From Blastococcus saxobsidens DD2 (GTDB lineage: Bacteria > Actinomycetota > Actinomycetes > Mycobacteriales > Geodermatophilaceae): a DNA stretch of 64,000 bases. A program made the translations under genes and the position numbers. Where the stretch lies: positions 1,591,541 to 1,655,540 of the forward strand of contig NC_016943.1 of NCBI RefSeq assembly GCF_000284015.1, written 5' to 3'. This document shows positions 17,002 to 26,834 of this stretch, piece by piece (within the stretch, counting starts at the first letter, position 1; each line of letters opens with the position of its first letter). A model generated the notes under the pieces. That model was not told the origin of the DNA, ran no database searches, and was given only the letters and a program-made list of their open reading frames with translations.

Positions 17002-18333
17002 ATGACCGGCCGGACCCCCACCGTCGCCACCGTCGAGGTCGTTCCCGTCGCTGGGCACGACAGCATGCTGCTGAACCTCAGCGGGGCGCACGGACCGTTC
17101 TTCACCCGCAACATCGCGATCGTCACCGACAGCGAGGGCAGGGTCGGGGTGGGCGAGGTGCCGGGCGGTGAGACGATCCGCCGCACCATCGAGGACGCCG
17201 GCACCCTGCTCGTCGGCCGGTCGATCGCGGCCTACGGCCGCCTCCTGCGCGAGGTCGGGGCCACCTTCGCCGACCGGGACTCGGGCGGACGCGGCCAGCA
17301 GACCTTCGATCTTCGGACGACGATCCACGCGGTGACCGCGCTGGAGTCGGCGCTGCTCGACCTGCTGGGCCAGCACCTCGGGGTGCCGGTCGCCGAGCTG
17401 CTCGGGGACGGTCAGCAGCGCGACAGCGTGCCCATGCTCGGCTACCTCTTCTACGTCGGTGACCGGTCCGCCTGCGACCTGCCCTATCTCGCCGAGCCCG
17501 ACCCCGCTGACGACTGGGAGCGGCTGCGCCGCGAGCCCGCCCTCACTCCCGAGGCCGTCGTCGCGCTCGCCGAGGCCGCCCGGGCCCGCTACGGGTTCAC
17601 CGACTTCAAGCTCAAGGGCGGCGTCCTCTCCGGCACGGAGGAGGTGGCCGCCGTCCGGGCACTGGCGGAGCGCTTCCCGGACGCCCGCATCACCCTCGAC
17701 CCGAACGGCGGTTGGCTGCTCGCCGACGCCATCGAGCTCTGCCGCGACCTCGGTGACGTCCTCGCCTATGCCGAGGACCCGGTCGGGCCCGAGGCGGGCT
17801 TCTCCGGCCGGGAGACCATGGCCGAGTTCCGCCGCGCCACCGGCCTGCCGACGGCGACCAACATGATCGCCACCGACTGGCGGCAGATGGCCCACGCCGT
17901 CCGATCGAACGCCGTCGACATCCCGCTGGCCGACCCGCACTTCTGGACCATGCGGGGCTCGGTCCGCGTCGCCCAGCTGTGCGCCGACTTCGGCCTGACG
18001 TGGGGCTCGCACTCGAACAACCACTTCGACATCTCTCTGGCGATGTTCACCCAGGTCGGCGCAGCGGCCCCGGGGAAGATCACCGCCCTGGACACGCACT
18101 GGATCTGGCAGGACGGGCAGCCGCTCACCCGCTCGCCGCTGCAGATCGAGGACGGCGCGATCGCCGTACCCACCACACCCGGGCTCGGTGTCGAGCTCGA
18201 CCGGGACGCCGTCGACGCCGCCCACCAGCTCTACCTCGAGCACGGGCTGGGCGCCCGGGACGACGCCGTCGCCATGCAGTACCTGGTGCCCGGCTGGACG
18301 TTCGACCCCAAGCGTCCCTGCCTCGTCCGCTGA
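17002..18333 (+). CDS. gudD: Glucarate dehydratase
   Basis: A 443-residue enolase-superfamily enzyme that turns D-glucarate (and often L-idarate) into 5-keto-4-deoxyglucarate. The acid-base and metal residues of GudD are in register: the KLK motif (Lys203/Lys205), metal ligands Asp233, Glu258 and Asn287 (TATNM), Asp311, and His337 in GSHSNNHFD. The length matches the E. coli enzyme (446). It follows kdgD by 45 bp with GGAGG before ATG. A truncated near-copy of its first 80 codons lies at 37335, and a divergent frameshifted homologue at 35479. Confidence 0.96.
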   Translation: MTGRTPTVATVEVVPVAGHDSMLLNLSGAHGPFFTRNIAIVTDSEGRVGVGEVPGGETIRRTIEDAGTLLVGRSIAAYGRLLREVGATFADRDSGGRGQQTFDLRTTIHAVTALESALLDLLGQHLGVPVAELLGDGQQRDSVPMLGYLFYVGDRSACDLPYLAEPDPADDWERLRREPALTPEAVVALAEAARARYGFTDFKLKGGVLSGTEEVAAVRALAERFPDARITLDPNGGWLLADAIELCRDLGDVLAYAEDPVGPEAGFSGRETMAEFRRATGLPTATNMIATDWRQMAHAVRSNAVDIPLADPHFWTMRGSVRVAQLCADFGLTWGSHSNNHFDISLAMFTQVGAAAPGKITALDTHWIWQDGQPLTRSPLQIEDGAIAVPTTPGLGVELDRDAVDAAHQLYLEHGLGARDDAVAMQYLVPGWTFDPKRPCLVR

Positions 18334-18346
18334 TCCTGGAGAACCC

Positions 18347-19513
18347 GTGACCGTCACCGAGACCGCCCGCACCAGCAGCCGCGCCGTCCTCGACCGGATC
18401 GAGTCGGTGACGCTGTCGTCGATCACCCTGCCGCTGCCGAACCCGATCAGCGACGCCAAGGTCTTCACCGGCCGGCAGCGGCCGATGACCGAGGTCGCCT
18501 TCCTCTTCGCCGAGATCCGTACCGAGGCCGGTCTCGAGGGCGTCGGCTTCAGCTACTCCAAGCGGGCCGGTGGCCCGGCGCAGTTCGCGCACGCCCGGGA
18601 GGTCGCGCCCGACCTGATCGGCGAGGACCCGAACGACATCGCCCGCCTCTGGACCAAGCTGGTCTGGGCCGGCGCGTCCGTGGGCCGCAGCGGTGCCTCG
18701 ACGCAGGCCATCGCGGCCCTCGACGTCGCGCTGTGGGACCTCAAGGCCAAGCGCGCCGGTCTGCCCCTGGCCAAGCTGCTCGGCGCCCACCGCGACTCCG
18801 TGCGCTGCTACAACACCTCGGGCGGCTTCCTGCACGAGTCGATCGAGCAGGTCAAGGACAACGCCACCCGCACCCTGGAGAGCGGCGTCGGGGGCATCAA
18901 GATCAAGGTCGGACTGCCGGACTCGGCGGAGGACCTGCGCCGGGTCCGCGCGGTGCGCGAGCACCTGGGCGACGGCGTGCCGTTCATGGTGGACGCCAAC
19001 CAGCAGTGGGACCGGTCGACGGCCATGCGGGTCAGCCGGCGGCTGGAGGAGTTCGACCTGGTGTGGATCGAGGAGCCGCTCGACGCCTACGACGCCGAGG
19101 GTCACGCCCAGCTCGCCCGGTCCCTGGACACGGCGATCGCCACGGGGGAGATGCTCACCAGTGTCGCCGAGCACTACGAGCTGATCCGGCAGGGTGCGGT
19201 GGACATCCTCCAGCCCGACGCCCCCCGCGTCGGCGGGATCACCCAGTTCCTGAAGCTGGCCACTCTGGCCGAGCACCGCAACCTCGGGCTTGCGCCGCAC
19301 TTCGCGATGGAGATCCACGTCCACCTCGCGGCCGCGTACCCGATCGAGCCCTGGGTGGAGCACTTCGACTGGCTGCACCCGCTGTTCAACGAGCGGCTCG
19401 AGACACGCGACGGTCGGATGCGCCTGTCCGACCGCCCGGGTCTCGGCGTCACCCTGACCGAGCAGGCGCGCGCCTGGACAGTGGACCGCGTTCACGTCGA
19501 CGCGCCCCGCTGA
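18347..19513 (+). CDS. L-talarate/galactarate dehydratase, enolase superfamily
   Basis: 388 residues, strongly resembling the Salmonella L-talarate/galactarate dehydratase: GFSYSKRAGG, GASVGRSG, KLLGAHRDSV and YNTSGGFLH. The KxK motif is Lys185/Lys187 (GIKIKVG). Metal ligands are Asp216 (MVDANQQ), Glu242 (IEEPLDA) and Glu268 (TGEML), and the catalytic histidine is His318 (APHFAME). It makes 5-keto-4-deoxyglucarate from galactarate or talarate, so with gudD the operon covers the main hexarates. GTG at 18347 follows CTGGAG, 13 bases after the gudD stop. Confidence 0.92.
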   Translation: MTVTETARTSSRAVLDRIESVTLSSITLPLPNPISDAKVFTGRQRPMTEVAFLFAEIRTEAGLEGVGFSYSKRAGGPAQFAHAREVAPDLIGEDPNDIARLWTKLVWAGASVGRSGASTQAIAALDVALWDLKAKRAGLPLAKLLGAHRDSVRCYNTSGGFLHESIEQVKDNATRTLESGVGGIKIKVGLPDSAEDLRRVRAVREHLGDGVPFMVDANQQWDRSTAMRVSRRLEEFDLVWIEEPLDAYDAEGHAQLARSLDTAIATGEMLTSVAEHYELIRQGAVDILQPDAPRVGGITQFLKLATLAEHRNLGLAPHFAMEIHVHLAAAYPIEPWVEHFDWLHPLFNERLETRDGRMRLSDRPGLGVTLTEQARAWTVDRVHVDAPR

Positions 19514-19548
19514 CCCGCTCGATCCCACATCTCAGAAGGAGCCCCGTC

Positions 19549-21066
19549 ATGAGCGACGTCGTCAGCATCGACCCCCGCACCGGAGAGACCGTCGAGGTGG
19601 TCGCCCAGGAGACGACGACCGCGGAGGTCGAGCGCCTCTGCGCGGCGGCCCTCGCCGCCGCACCGGCGTTGGACGACCTGGGCCGTACCGGCCGGGCCGC
19701 CCTGCTGCAGGCCCTGGCCGACGCCCTCGAGGGACGACGCGAGGACGTCGTCGCCGTGGCCGACCGCGAGACCGGCCTGGGCTTCACCCGCCTGAACGGC
19801 GAGCTCACCCGCACCTGCTATCAGCTGCGGCTGTTCGGCGAGGTGCTGCTCGAGGGCAGCTACCTCGAGGCGGGCATCGACCACGCCGGCGACACTCCCA
19901 TGGGACCCCGCCCGGATTTGCGGCGCATGCTCGTCCCGATCGGCCCGGTCGCGGTCTTCGGGGCGAGCAACTTCCCCTTGGCCTTCTCCGTACCGGGCGG
20001 CGACACCGCATCGGCGCTCGCGGCCGGGTCCCCGGTGATCGTCAAGGCGCACGGCTCGCACCCGGCGACCTCGCAGCTGTGCTTCGAGATCATGTCGGCG
20101 GCCGCCCGCGAGGCCGGTGCTCCGGACGGGACCCTGGGCATCGTCCACGGCCTGCAGGCCGGCGCCGACCTGGTGGCCCATCCCGCGATCCGTGCCGTCG
20201 GCTTCACCGGGTCCGTGAACGGCGGCAAGGCGCTGATCGACATCATCGAGCGCCGGCCCGACCCCATCCCGTTCTACGGCGAGCTGAGCAGCCTGAACCC
20301 GCTCGTCGTCACGCCGCAGGCCGCAGCCGAGCGCGGCGAGCAGCTCGGCCGCGAGCTGGTGGGTTCCTTCACCCTCGGAGCGGGCCAGTTCTGCACCAAG
20401 CCCGGCCTGGCGTTCGTCCCGAGCGGGGCGGAGGGCGACGCCGTCGTCGCGGCGATGGCCGACGCCGTCCGGGAGACCGCCGCGCCGACGCTGCTCAACG
20501 AGGGCATCGCCGGCTCCTACGGACGGATCTCCTCCTCGCTGGCCGATCTCCCCGGCGTCTCGACGGTCGCGACCGGGGGCGAGCCGCAGGGACCGGGATT
20601 CCAGGCGCGACCGTTGCTGCTCAGCACCGACGCCGCCGACCTGCCGCACGAGGTCACCGAGGAGTGCTTCGGCCCGGTGGCCGTCGTCGCCCGGTACGAC
20701 GGCGAGAAGGCCCTGTTCTCAGCGCTCGAGGCCATGCCGTCGTCCCTCACCGCGACGATCCTCCGCGGCGACCGCGAGACCGAGCTGCCGCTGGCGGTCT
20801 CCCAGGAGCTGCGCACCCGCGCCGGCCGATTGGTCTACGACGCCTACCCGACGGGTGTCGCGGTCTCGTGGGCCCAGCACCACGGCGGACCCTGGCCCTC
20901 GACGAACTCCCAGCACACGTCGGTCGGGACCACCGCCATCCGCCGGTTCCTGCGGCCGGTGACCTGGCAGGGGGCGCCGCAGGAGGTGCTGCCCGAGGAG
21001 CTGACCGACGACTACCAGGGCATCCCGCGGCGCATCGACGGGAAGCTGCAGCTGCCCCGTGACTGA
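19549..21066 (+). CDS. 2,5-dioxovalerate (2-oxoglutarate semialdehyde) dehydrogenase
   Basis: A 505-residue NAD(P)-dependent aldehyde dehydrogenase. The catalytic Cys282 is in GAGQFCTKPG, the general base Glu245 in FYGELSSLNP, and the nucleotide-binding FTGS near residue 220. The FYGELSSLNP form of the Glu motif is characteristic of the KGSADH branch used in aldarate and pentose oxidation. It completes the pathway by oxidising the KdgD product to 2-oxoglutarate. ATG at 19549 has AGAAGGAG upstream, and the spacing fits an operon. Confidence 0.92.
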   Translation: MSDVVSIDPRTGETVEVVAQETTTAEVERLCAAALAAAPALDDLGRTGRAALLQALADALEGRREDVVAVADRETGLGFTRLNGELTRTCYQLRLFGEVLLEGSYLEAGIDHAGDTPMGPRPDLRRMLVPIGPVAVFGASNFPLAFSVPGGDTASALAAGSPVIVKAHGSHPATSQLCFEIMSAAAREAGAPDGTLGIVHGLQAGADLVAHPAIRAVGFTGSVNGGKALIDIIERRPDPIPFYGELSSLNPLVVTPQAAAERGEQLGRELVGSFTLGAGQFCTKPGLAFVPSGAEGDAVVAAMADAVRETAAPTLLNEGIAGSYGRISSSLADLPGVSTVATGGEPQGPGFQARPLLLSTDAADLPHEVTEECFGPVAVVARYDGEKALFSALEAMPSSLTATILRGDRETELPLAVSQELRTRAGRLVYDAYPTGVAVSWAQHHGGPWPSTNSQHTSVGTTAIRRFLRPVTWQGAPQEVLPEELTDDYQGIPRRIDGKLQLPRD

Positions 21067-21072
21067 ACGGCC

Positions 21073-21936
21073 ATGAGCAGGCGGATAGCGCTGGTCAGCT
21101 CCGAACGAGGGCTCCGGGTCGACCCCGATCTGCCACTCGCGGTGGCCGCGCTCGGGGACGCCGGGTACGAGGTCGACCTCGTCCGCTGGGACGACGCGGC
21201 CGCCGACTGGTCGCGCTTCGACCTCGCCGTCGTCCGGTCGTGCTGGGACTACGCCTGGCGCCTGGCGGAGTTCCTCGCCTGGGCGGAGACGGTCCCGAAA
21301 CTCCGCAACGGCGTGGAAGTGCTGCGCTGGAACACCGACAAGACCTACCTGCGCGACCTGGAGCGGGCCGGCCTCCCGGTGGTGCGCACGGTGTGGAACC
21401 CGCTGGGTCCGGCGGATCTGCCCGAGGCGGAGGAGTGGGTGGTGAAGCCGTCGGTGTCGGCCGGTTCCCGTGACACCGCCCGGTGGAGCGATGCGTCGGC
21501 GGCGCTGGTCCACGCGGCGCAGCTCGCAGCGGCGGGGCGGACGGCGATGGTGCAGCCGTACCTGTCGAGCGTCGACGACCGCGGGGAGACCGCGATGCTG
21601 TTCATCGGTGGGCGCTTCTCCCACGCCGTCCGCAAGGGTGCGCTGCTCGAGCCGGGGGAGGGTGTTCGGCAGGATCGGAACAGCCGGGGCGATCTGAGCC
21701 GCGTGATGCCCACGGCAGAGCAGCGGGACGTCGCCGGCGCCGTGTTCGCTGCCATCCACGACCTCGTCCCCGGAGCGCCGGCACCGCTCTACGCGCGGAT
21801 CGACCTGGTGCACGACGAGGCCGCCCGTCCGGTGGTCCTGGAGTTGGAACTCTCCGAGCCCAGTCTGTTCCTGCCCCAGGCCCCCGAGGGTGCCGCGACC
21901 CTGGCCCGTGCGGTGGAGGCGGAACTCCAGCAGTGA
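21073..21936 (+). CDS. ATP-grasp domain protein of unknown substrate
   Basis: A 287-residue protein with an N-terminal Rossmann-like part (RIALVSSERG, then DLAVVRSCWDYAWRLAEF) and an ATP-grasp domain (WNTDKTYLRDLERAG, EWVVKPSVSAGSRDT, LELELSEPSLFLP supplying the Mg-binding acid pair). It resembles the RimK/glutathione-synthetase-like group that also holds O-ureido-serine cyclo-ligase DcsG. These enzymes join a carboxylate to an amine through an acylphosphate. It sits six bases after the dehydrogenase and overlaps the next gene (GTGA), so it belongs to the operon, yet no ligase step is known in aldarate breakdown. Confidence 0.8.
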   Translation: MSRRIALVSSERGLRVDPDLPLAVAALGDAGYEVDLVRWDDAAADWSRFDLAVVRSCWDYAWRLAEFLAWAETVPKLRNGVEVLRWNTDKTYLRDLERAGLPVVRTVWNPLGPADLPEAEEWVVKPSVSAGSRDTARWSDASAALVHAAQLAAAGRTAMVQPYLSSVDDRGETAMLFIGGRFSHAVRKGALLEPGEGVRQDRNSRGDLSRVMPTAEQRDVAGAVFAAIHDLVPGAPAPLYARIDLVHDEAARPVVLELELSEPSLFLPQAPEGAATLARAVEAELQQ

Positions 21937-22862
21937 GCGGGGTGCTGGGTGGCTTCGCCGCCCTGGCCGCGGTGATCGCCGTCGGGTGGGCGGTCGGCCG
22001 GACCGGCATCCTGGGCAAGGACGCGCCGGGCATCCTGTCGCGGCTGTCCTTCTTCGTGGCCACCCCGGCGCTCCTCTTCCTCACCCTGGGCCGGGCCGAC
22101 ACCGCCACGGTCGCCTCGCTGGCGCTGATCGGCACGGCCGGCAGCGCGGCAGTGACCGCCCTCCTCTATGTGGGGCTGGCCCGGTGGCGGTGGCGGCTCC
22201 CGGCCGCGCAGCTCGCGACCGGTGCACTGTCGTCGTCCTACGTCAACGCCGGCAATCTGGGTATCCCGGTGGCGGTGTACATCCTGGGGAACGCCTCCTA
22301 CGTGGCCCCGGTCCTCCTCTTCCAGGTGCTGGTCATGGCACCGGTGGGACTCGCGGTGCTGGCCGGTTCGCGGACCGGTGTGGAGGCGGCGCCGACCTGG
22401 CGGCAACTCCTGCTGCAACCGCTGCGGACGCCGGTCGTCATCGGTTGCGCGCTGGGCCTCCTCCTCGCGGCCAGCGGCCTGGACCTCCCGGCGCTCGTGC
22501 TGGAGCCGGTCGAACTGATCGCGGCCCTGGCGGTGCCCGCCGCGCTGCTGGCCTACGGGATGACCCTGCACGGCGCGCCCCGTCCGGCCGCCGGCGCGCT
22601 GGCCGGGCAGGTGTGGATGGCCGTCGTCCTCAAGAACCTGGTGATGCCGGCCATCGCCTACGCCCTCGGACGCTGGGTCGCCGGCCTCGACGGCATCGCG
22701 CTGCTGGCGGTCACGGTGACGTCCGCGCTGCCGACCGCCCAGAACGTCTTCGTCTACGCCGCGGCGTACGACGGCGGAACCCTGCTGGCCCGTGACGTGA
22801 TCCTGCTCAGCACCGTGCTGTCGGTTCCCGTGCTCGTCGGCATAGCGGTGCTGCTCGGATGA
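21933..22862 (+). CDS. AEC-family permease (auxin efflux carrier-like)
   Basis: A 309-residue membrane protein with about ten helices in two similar halves. The crossover motif SSYVNAGNLGIPVAVYILG near residues 95-115 and TSALPTAQNVFVYA near 270 are typical of the AEC/MleP family, whose bacterial members move malate, malonate or other organic acids. GTG overlaps the ATP-grasp stop and the gene overlaps mqo by four bases. It probably moves a dicarboxylate of the same pathway. Confidence 0.88.
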   Translation: MSGVLGGFAALAAVIAVGWAVGRTGILGKDAPGILSRLSFFVATPALLFLTLGRADTATVASLALIGTAGSAAVTALLYVGLARWRWRLPAAQLATGALSSSYVNAGNLGIPVAVYILGNASYVAPVLLFQVLVMAPVGLAVLAGSRTGVEAAPTWRQLLLQPLRTPVVIGCALGLLLAASGLDLPALVLEPVELIAALAVPAALLAYGMTLHGAPRPAAGALAGQVWMAVVLKNLVMPAIAYALGRWVAGLDGIALLAVTVTSALPTAQNVFVYAAAYDGGTLLARDVILLSTVLSVPVLVGIAVLLG

Positions 22863-24376
22863 GGGGAACGACCGTGCCGGTGGAGGAGTTCGACGCCGTC
22901 CTCGTGGGCGGTGGCGTGATGGGCGCGACGCTCGGTGTGCTGCTCGGCGAGCTCGAGCCCGGCTGGCGGATCGGCATGGTCGAACGACTCGGCGAGGCGG
23001 GGCTGGAGAGCTCGAGCGCCTGGAACAACGCCGGTACCGGCCACGCGGGGCTGTGCGAGTTCAACTACACGCCGCGTCTGCCGGGCGGATCGGTCGACGT
23101 CTCTCGGGCGGTCGAGATCGGTGAGCAGTTCAGCGCGTCCCTGGTGTTCTGGGCGCACCTTGTCTCGCGCGGCCTGATCGGCCCGCCGCAGGACTTCATC
23201 CGCCCGGTGGCGCACCTCGGGTTCGGTCGCGGACCGGACGGCGTGGCGCACCTGCGGGCCCGGTGGGAGACGCTTCGCGGGCATCCACTGTTCGCCGACA
23301 CGGAGTACAGCGACGACCGGACGGTGCTCGGGACGTGATTGCCGTTGATGTTCGGCGACCGGCCCGATGACGGCCCCGTCGCCGTCACCCGGTCGGCCTC
23401 GGGGACCGACGTCGACTTCGGTGTGCTCACCCGGCAGCTCCTCTCGGCCCTGCGGTCCCGGGGCGGATCGATCCGGCTCGGGCACGAGGTGACCGGGCTC
23501 GAACGGACCGACGGGACCTGGCACGTCGGCGTCCGCGACCGGGAGACCCGGGTGGCGTACCGGCTGCGCGCGCCCTACGTCTTCGTCGGTGCGGGTGGTG
23601 GGACGCTGCCGTTGCTGCAGAGGGCAGGGGTCCCGGAGGTGCGCCGGTACGGCGCCTTCCCGATCAGCGGCCAGTTCCTCCGCACGGCCCGCGCCGACCT
23701 GGTGGCCGCCCACCGCGGCAAGGTCTACGGGCACGCCGCGCCCGGGGCCCCGAGCATCTCGGTCCCGCACCTGGACCACCGCACGGTGGATGGCCGCGAG
23801 CACCTCTTCTTCGGCCCGTTCGCGGCGTTCTCCCCGCGCTTCCTCCGTTCGGGACGACGCACCGATCTCCTCCGGTCGGTGCGGTCGGGCAACCTGCCGG
23901 TCCTCGCCGCGTCGGCGCGGGACAACCGGTCGCTCATGGCCTACCTGCTCCGGCAGGTCGCCCAGACATCCCGCGGCCGGCTCGACGCGCTGCGGACGTT
24001 CGTCCCGGACGTCCGTGCCGACGACTGGGAACTGGTCACCGCCGGGCAGAGGGTGCAGATCCTGAAGATGTCGGGCGGTCAGGGCGCGATGGTGGGCTTT
24101 GGCACCGAGGTGGTGACCTCGGCCGCGGGGTCGCTCGGTGCCCTGCTCGGGGCATCACCCGGCGCGTCCACCGCGGCCGCGACGATGGTCGACGTGCTCG
24201 CGGCGAGCTTTCCCGGCCGCATGGCGCAGTGGGCTCCTCGGCTGCACGAGATCGCGCCGTCGGTGGCCAGCGGGGAACGTCCGGACGCGGCGGCACTCCT
24301 GGCACGTGCGCGCGCGGCGCGCCGGGTGCTGGGGCTCGATCCGGCACACGACGACCGACGGAAGGATCTCGCATGA
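22859..24376 (+). pseudogene. mqo: Malate:quinone oxidoreductase gene with an in-frame TGA
   Basis: Two ORFs in one frame (22859-23338 and 23339-24376) make one Mqo of about 505 codons. The first has the FAD-binding GGGVMGATLG, the SSSAWNNAGTGHAGLCEFNYTP segment and the quinone-oxidoreductase core. The second has GTDVDFG, then GRKVYGHAA and MSGGQGAMVGFGTEV. They are interrupted only by TGA at 23336-23338, where homologues have Trp (LG-T-stop-LPLM), a single G-to-A change from TGG. Mqo oxidises malate to oxaloacetate at the membrane. Unless the TGA is read through, or TTG at 23339 yields a usable fragment, the protein is lost. Confidence 0.88.
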
Positions 24377-25794
24377 CCGACCCCGGGCTTCCCGGACGGC
24401 TCCGCGCGGCGGTGGGGGAGGCCGGCCTGGTCACCGACCCGGCACGGATGGGCGGCTACCTGAGCGACTGGCGCAATGCCTACTCGGGGACGGCCGCGGC
24501 CGTCGTCCGGCCGGTCAGCACCGACGAGGTCGCCGCGATCGTGCGCGCCTGCCGCAAGGAGGGGGTGGCCGTCGTCCCGCAGGGCGGCAACACCGGCCTC
24601 TGCGGAGGAGCGGTGCCGGACACGTCCGGCCGACAGGTGGTCCTCTCGCTCGATCGCATGCGGCGCCTGCGCGCCGTCGACCCGGTGAACCAAACCATCA
24701 CGGTGGAGGCGGGCGTCGTCCTGCAGGCGGTACAGGAGGCGGCCGCCGCCGAGGGCTGCCTGTTCCCCCTCTCCCTCGGCTCGGAGGGCAGCTGCACCAT
24801 CGGCGGCAACCTGTCGACCAACGCCGGCGGCACCGGGGTGCTCCGCTACGGCACCATGCGCGACCTCACGCTCGGGCTCGAGGTCGTCCTGCCCGACGGC
24901 CGGATCTGGAACGGCCTGCGCGGCCTGCGGAAGGACAACACCGGCTACGACCTCAAGCACCTGTTCATCGGGGCCGAGGGCACCCTCGGGTTGGTCACCG
25001 CCGCGGTGCTGAAACTGTTCCCCGCCGTCCGCAGCCGGGCGACGGCGTGGGTGGCCGTGGGGTCCGCCCAGGCGGCGGTCGACCTGTTCGGCATCGTGCG
25101 AGCTCTGTGCGGCGACCGGCTGACCGCGTTCGAGATCATGTCGCGCCAGAGCGTCGACTTCGTGCTCCGGCACGGCACCGGCGCGCGCGACCTCTTCGGC
25201 TCCGTCCACTTCTGGTACGTGCTCGTGGAGCTGAGCGACACCCTGCCCGACGCCCGCCTCGACGGGCTGCTCGAGGCCGCGCTCGCCGAGGCGTTCGACC
25301 GGGACGTGGCCGGGGACGCCGTCGTGGCGTCCGGCTCCGCGCAGGTCGCCGCCCTGTGGGCACTGCGCGAAGGCATCTCGGAGGCACAGAACTTCGAGGG
25401 ACCGAGCCTGAAGCACGACGTGACGGTGCCAATCAGCAGCATCCCGGCCTTCGTCGAGCGGACCGACAAGGCCTTGCGGGCGGCCCTGCCCGGCATCCGG
25501 ATCGTCACCTACGGGCACATCGGCGACGGCAACCTGCACTACAACCTGAGCAAGCCGGTGGACTCCGACGACGACACCTTCCGGAACCTGGCCGAGGAGC
25601 TCGCCCGGATGGTCTACGACGCCACCAGCAGCTTCGGAGGGAGCATCAGCGCCGAGCACGGCCTGGGGCAGAGCAAGCGCGACGTCATCGCCGACTACAA
25701 GGACGGTCTCGAATTGGAGCTGATGCGCAGCCTCAAACACCTCCTCGACCCGCGCGGTTTAATGAATCCCGGCAAGGTCCTCCCGGCCTGGTAG
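24373..25794 (+). CDS. FAD-linked 2-hydroxyacid dehydrogenase, D-2-hydroxyglutarate/D-lactate type
   Basis: 473 residues of the FAD_binding_4/FAD-oxidase_C (GlcD/D2HGDH) family: PQGGNTGLCGGAVP for pyrophosphate binding, GNLSTNAGG near residue 155, the metal-site histidines in THGHIGDGNLHYN-like YGHIGDGNLHYN near 380, and SAEHGLGQSKRD near 425. It would oxidise a D-2-hydroxy acid to the 2-oxo acid. D-2-hydroxyglutarate is likely given a pathway ending in 2-oxoglutarate. ATG overlaps the mqo stop (ATGA); it is the last gene of the operon and is followed by a hairpin. Confidence 0.9.
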   Translation: MTDPGLPGRLRAAVGEAGLVTDPARMGGYLSDWRNAYSGTAAAVVRPVSTDEVAAIVRACRKEGVAVVPQGGNTGLCGGAVPDTSGRQVVLSLDRMRRLRAVDPVNQTITVEAGVVLQAVQEAAAAEGCLFPLSLGSEGSCTIGGNLSTNAGGTGVLRYGTMRDLTLGLEVVLPDGRIWNGLRGLRKDNTGYDLKHLFIGAEGTLGLVTAAVLKLFPAVRSRATAWVAVGSAQAAVDLFGIVRALCGDRLTAFEIMSRQSVDFVLRHGTGARDLFGSVHFWYVLVELSDTLPDARLDGLLEAALAEAFDRDVAGDAVVASGSAQVAALWALREGISEAQNFEGPSLKHDVTVPISSIPAFVERTDKALRAALPGIRIVTYGHIGDGNLHYNLSKPVDSDDDTFRNLAEELARMVYDATSSFGGSISAEHGLGQSKRDVIADYKDGLELELMRSLKHLLDPRGLMNPGKVLPAW

Positions 25795-25829
25795 CGGACG
25801 TCCGGCGGTCCGGAGCGCCAGCGATCCGT

Positions 25830-25858
25830 CACCGCACCGTCACGGAGATGGTGCGGTG
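25830..25858 (+). terminator. Hairpin after the aldarate operon
   Basis: CACCGCACC at 25830-25838 and GGTGCGGTG at 25850-25858 form a perfect 9-bp stem 35 bases after the last stop, with no T-run. The stretch 25795-26106 holds no gene otherwise. Confidence 0.55.
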
Positions 25859-26106
25859 GGCGATCGCGCGACTTCTCCGGGTGACGGAGGCCGTCGAACG
25901 CTGCATGGCGGGGCGCCTGCACGCGCCTCTCTGAACCTGTCGGTGGTGGCGAGAACTCTTCCTCCTGCCGAGCGGTCCTGTCGGCGGAAAGGGGAGCGGA
26001 GCCGCTCGTTCCCGCGGTCGGTCTCATCCGGGGTCTGAGGGGGAACAGTGATCGATCCGCGCTTCTCGGCAGAGTCAGACTCTCCGGTCGACGGCCGCGG
26101 GGGGCG

Positions 26107-26834
26107 GTGATCCAGCCCGAGAGCACCGGCCGCCAGATCGTCGTCTTCGCCGACGAGGAGGACGCCCCGGGGGTGGACTGGGGCCTCGCCGGCATCTCCG
26201 AGGTCGCCGACTCCCGCAACTTCGAGACCGGCGGCCTGCCGTCGGAGACCGTCCACGACGCGCAGGCCACGGTCTTCGGCCAGCTCGACATCGCGGTCGT
26301 GTCCGCCGACCCCACCCGGGTGTCCATGCTCCAGTCTGTGGACGCCTCGGGCCGTCGGGTGCTCTCGGTCTCCCCGGAGCTGGTGCACCACGTCCTGCAG
26401 GACGTGCTCGAATACGCCCGGGCCTACCGCTGGTGCAGCGGCGAGCCGGCTTCGTGGGCGCTCCGGCGAACAGTCCCGAGATCATGGCCGTCGGCGCGCT
26501 GGACCAGGAGTTCGGGATGGCCTTCTTCTCGGCCTGCAGCCTGCCGGCCCGCGGTGGCCAGGTCGACGTCGCCGGGCCGGGGTTCCAGGTCGTCCTCTCG
26601 TCCTGGCCGATGCCGACGCGCTACCGCTCGATCAGCGGGACGAGCATGGCCACTCCGCTCGTCGCCGGCATCGCGGCGTTGTGGGCCGAGGAGACCGGGC
26701 GTCGTGGGCTGGCGCTCTGGGCGACGCTCTGCCAGTAGAGCGAGCGGTTGATGATGCCGTCGGTCGACGCGGGCTGCGGACTGTGCCTGACCGCCGCAGT
26801 GACGCAGGTCGCGGGCGTAGGTTGCGCGCCATGA
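26107..26834 (+). pseudogene. S8 (subtilisin) serine peptidase, internally deleted and frameshifted
   Basis: The 5' part (26107 to about 26425) resembles the N-terminal region of actinobacterial subtilases (GRQIVVFADEE, FGQLDIAVVSAD). It then jumps frame into the end of the catalytic domain (NSPEIMAVGALD, and the catalytic Ser in SGTSMATPLVAGIAALW, 26625-26680). The catalytic Asp and His region is absent. A TAG at 26736-26738 interrupts the tail; reading through, the original stop would be TGA 26832-26834, overlapping the ATG of the next gene. At least a deletion/frameshift and a nonsense change are present. Confidence 0.85.

Noticed and set aside
15955-19528. Very long minus-strand frames opposite kdgD, gudD and the talarate dehydratase
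   Set aside because: They are low-complexity Gly/Arg/Asp/Val shadows of strongly conserved plus-strand enzymes.
24079-25740. A 553-codon minus-strand frame opposite the FAD dehydrogenase
   Set aside because: No domain and biased composition; the plus-strand gene has all family motifs.
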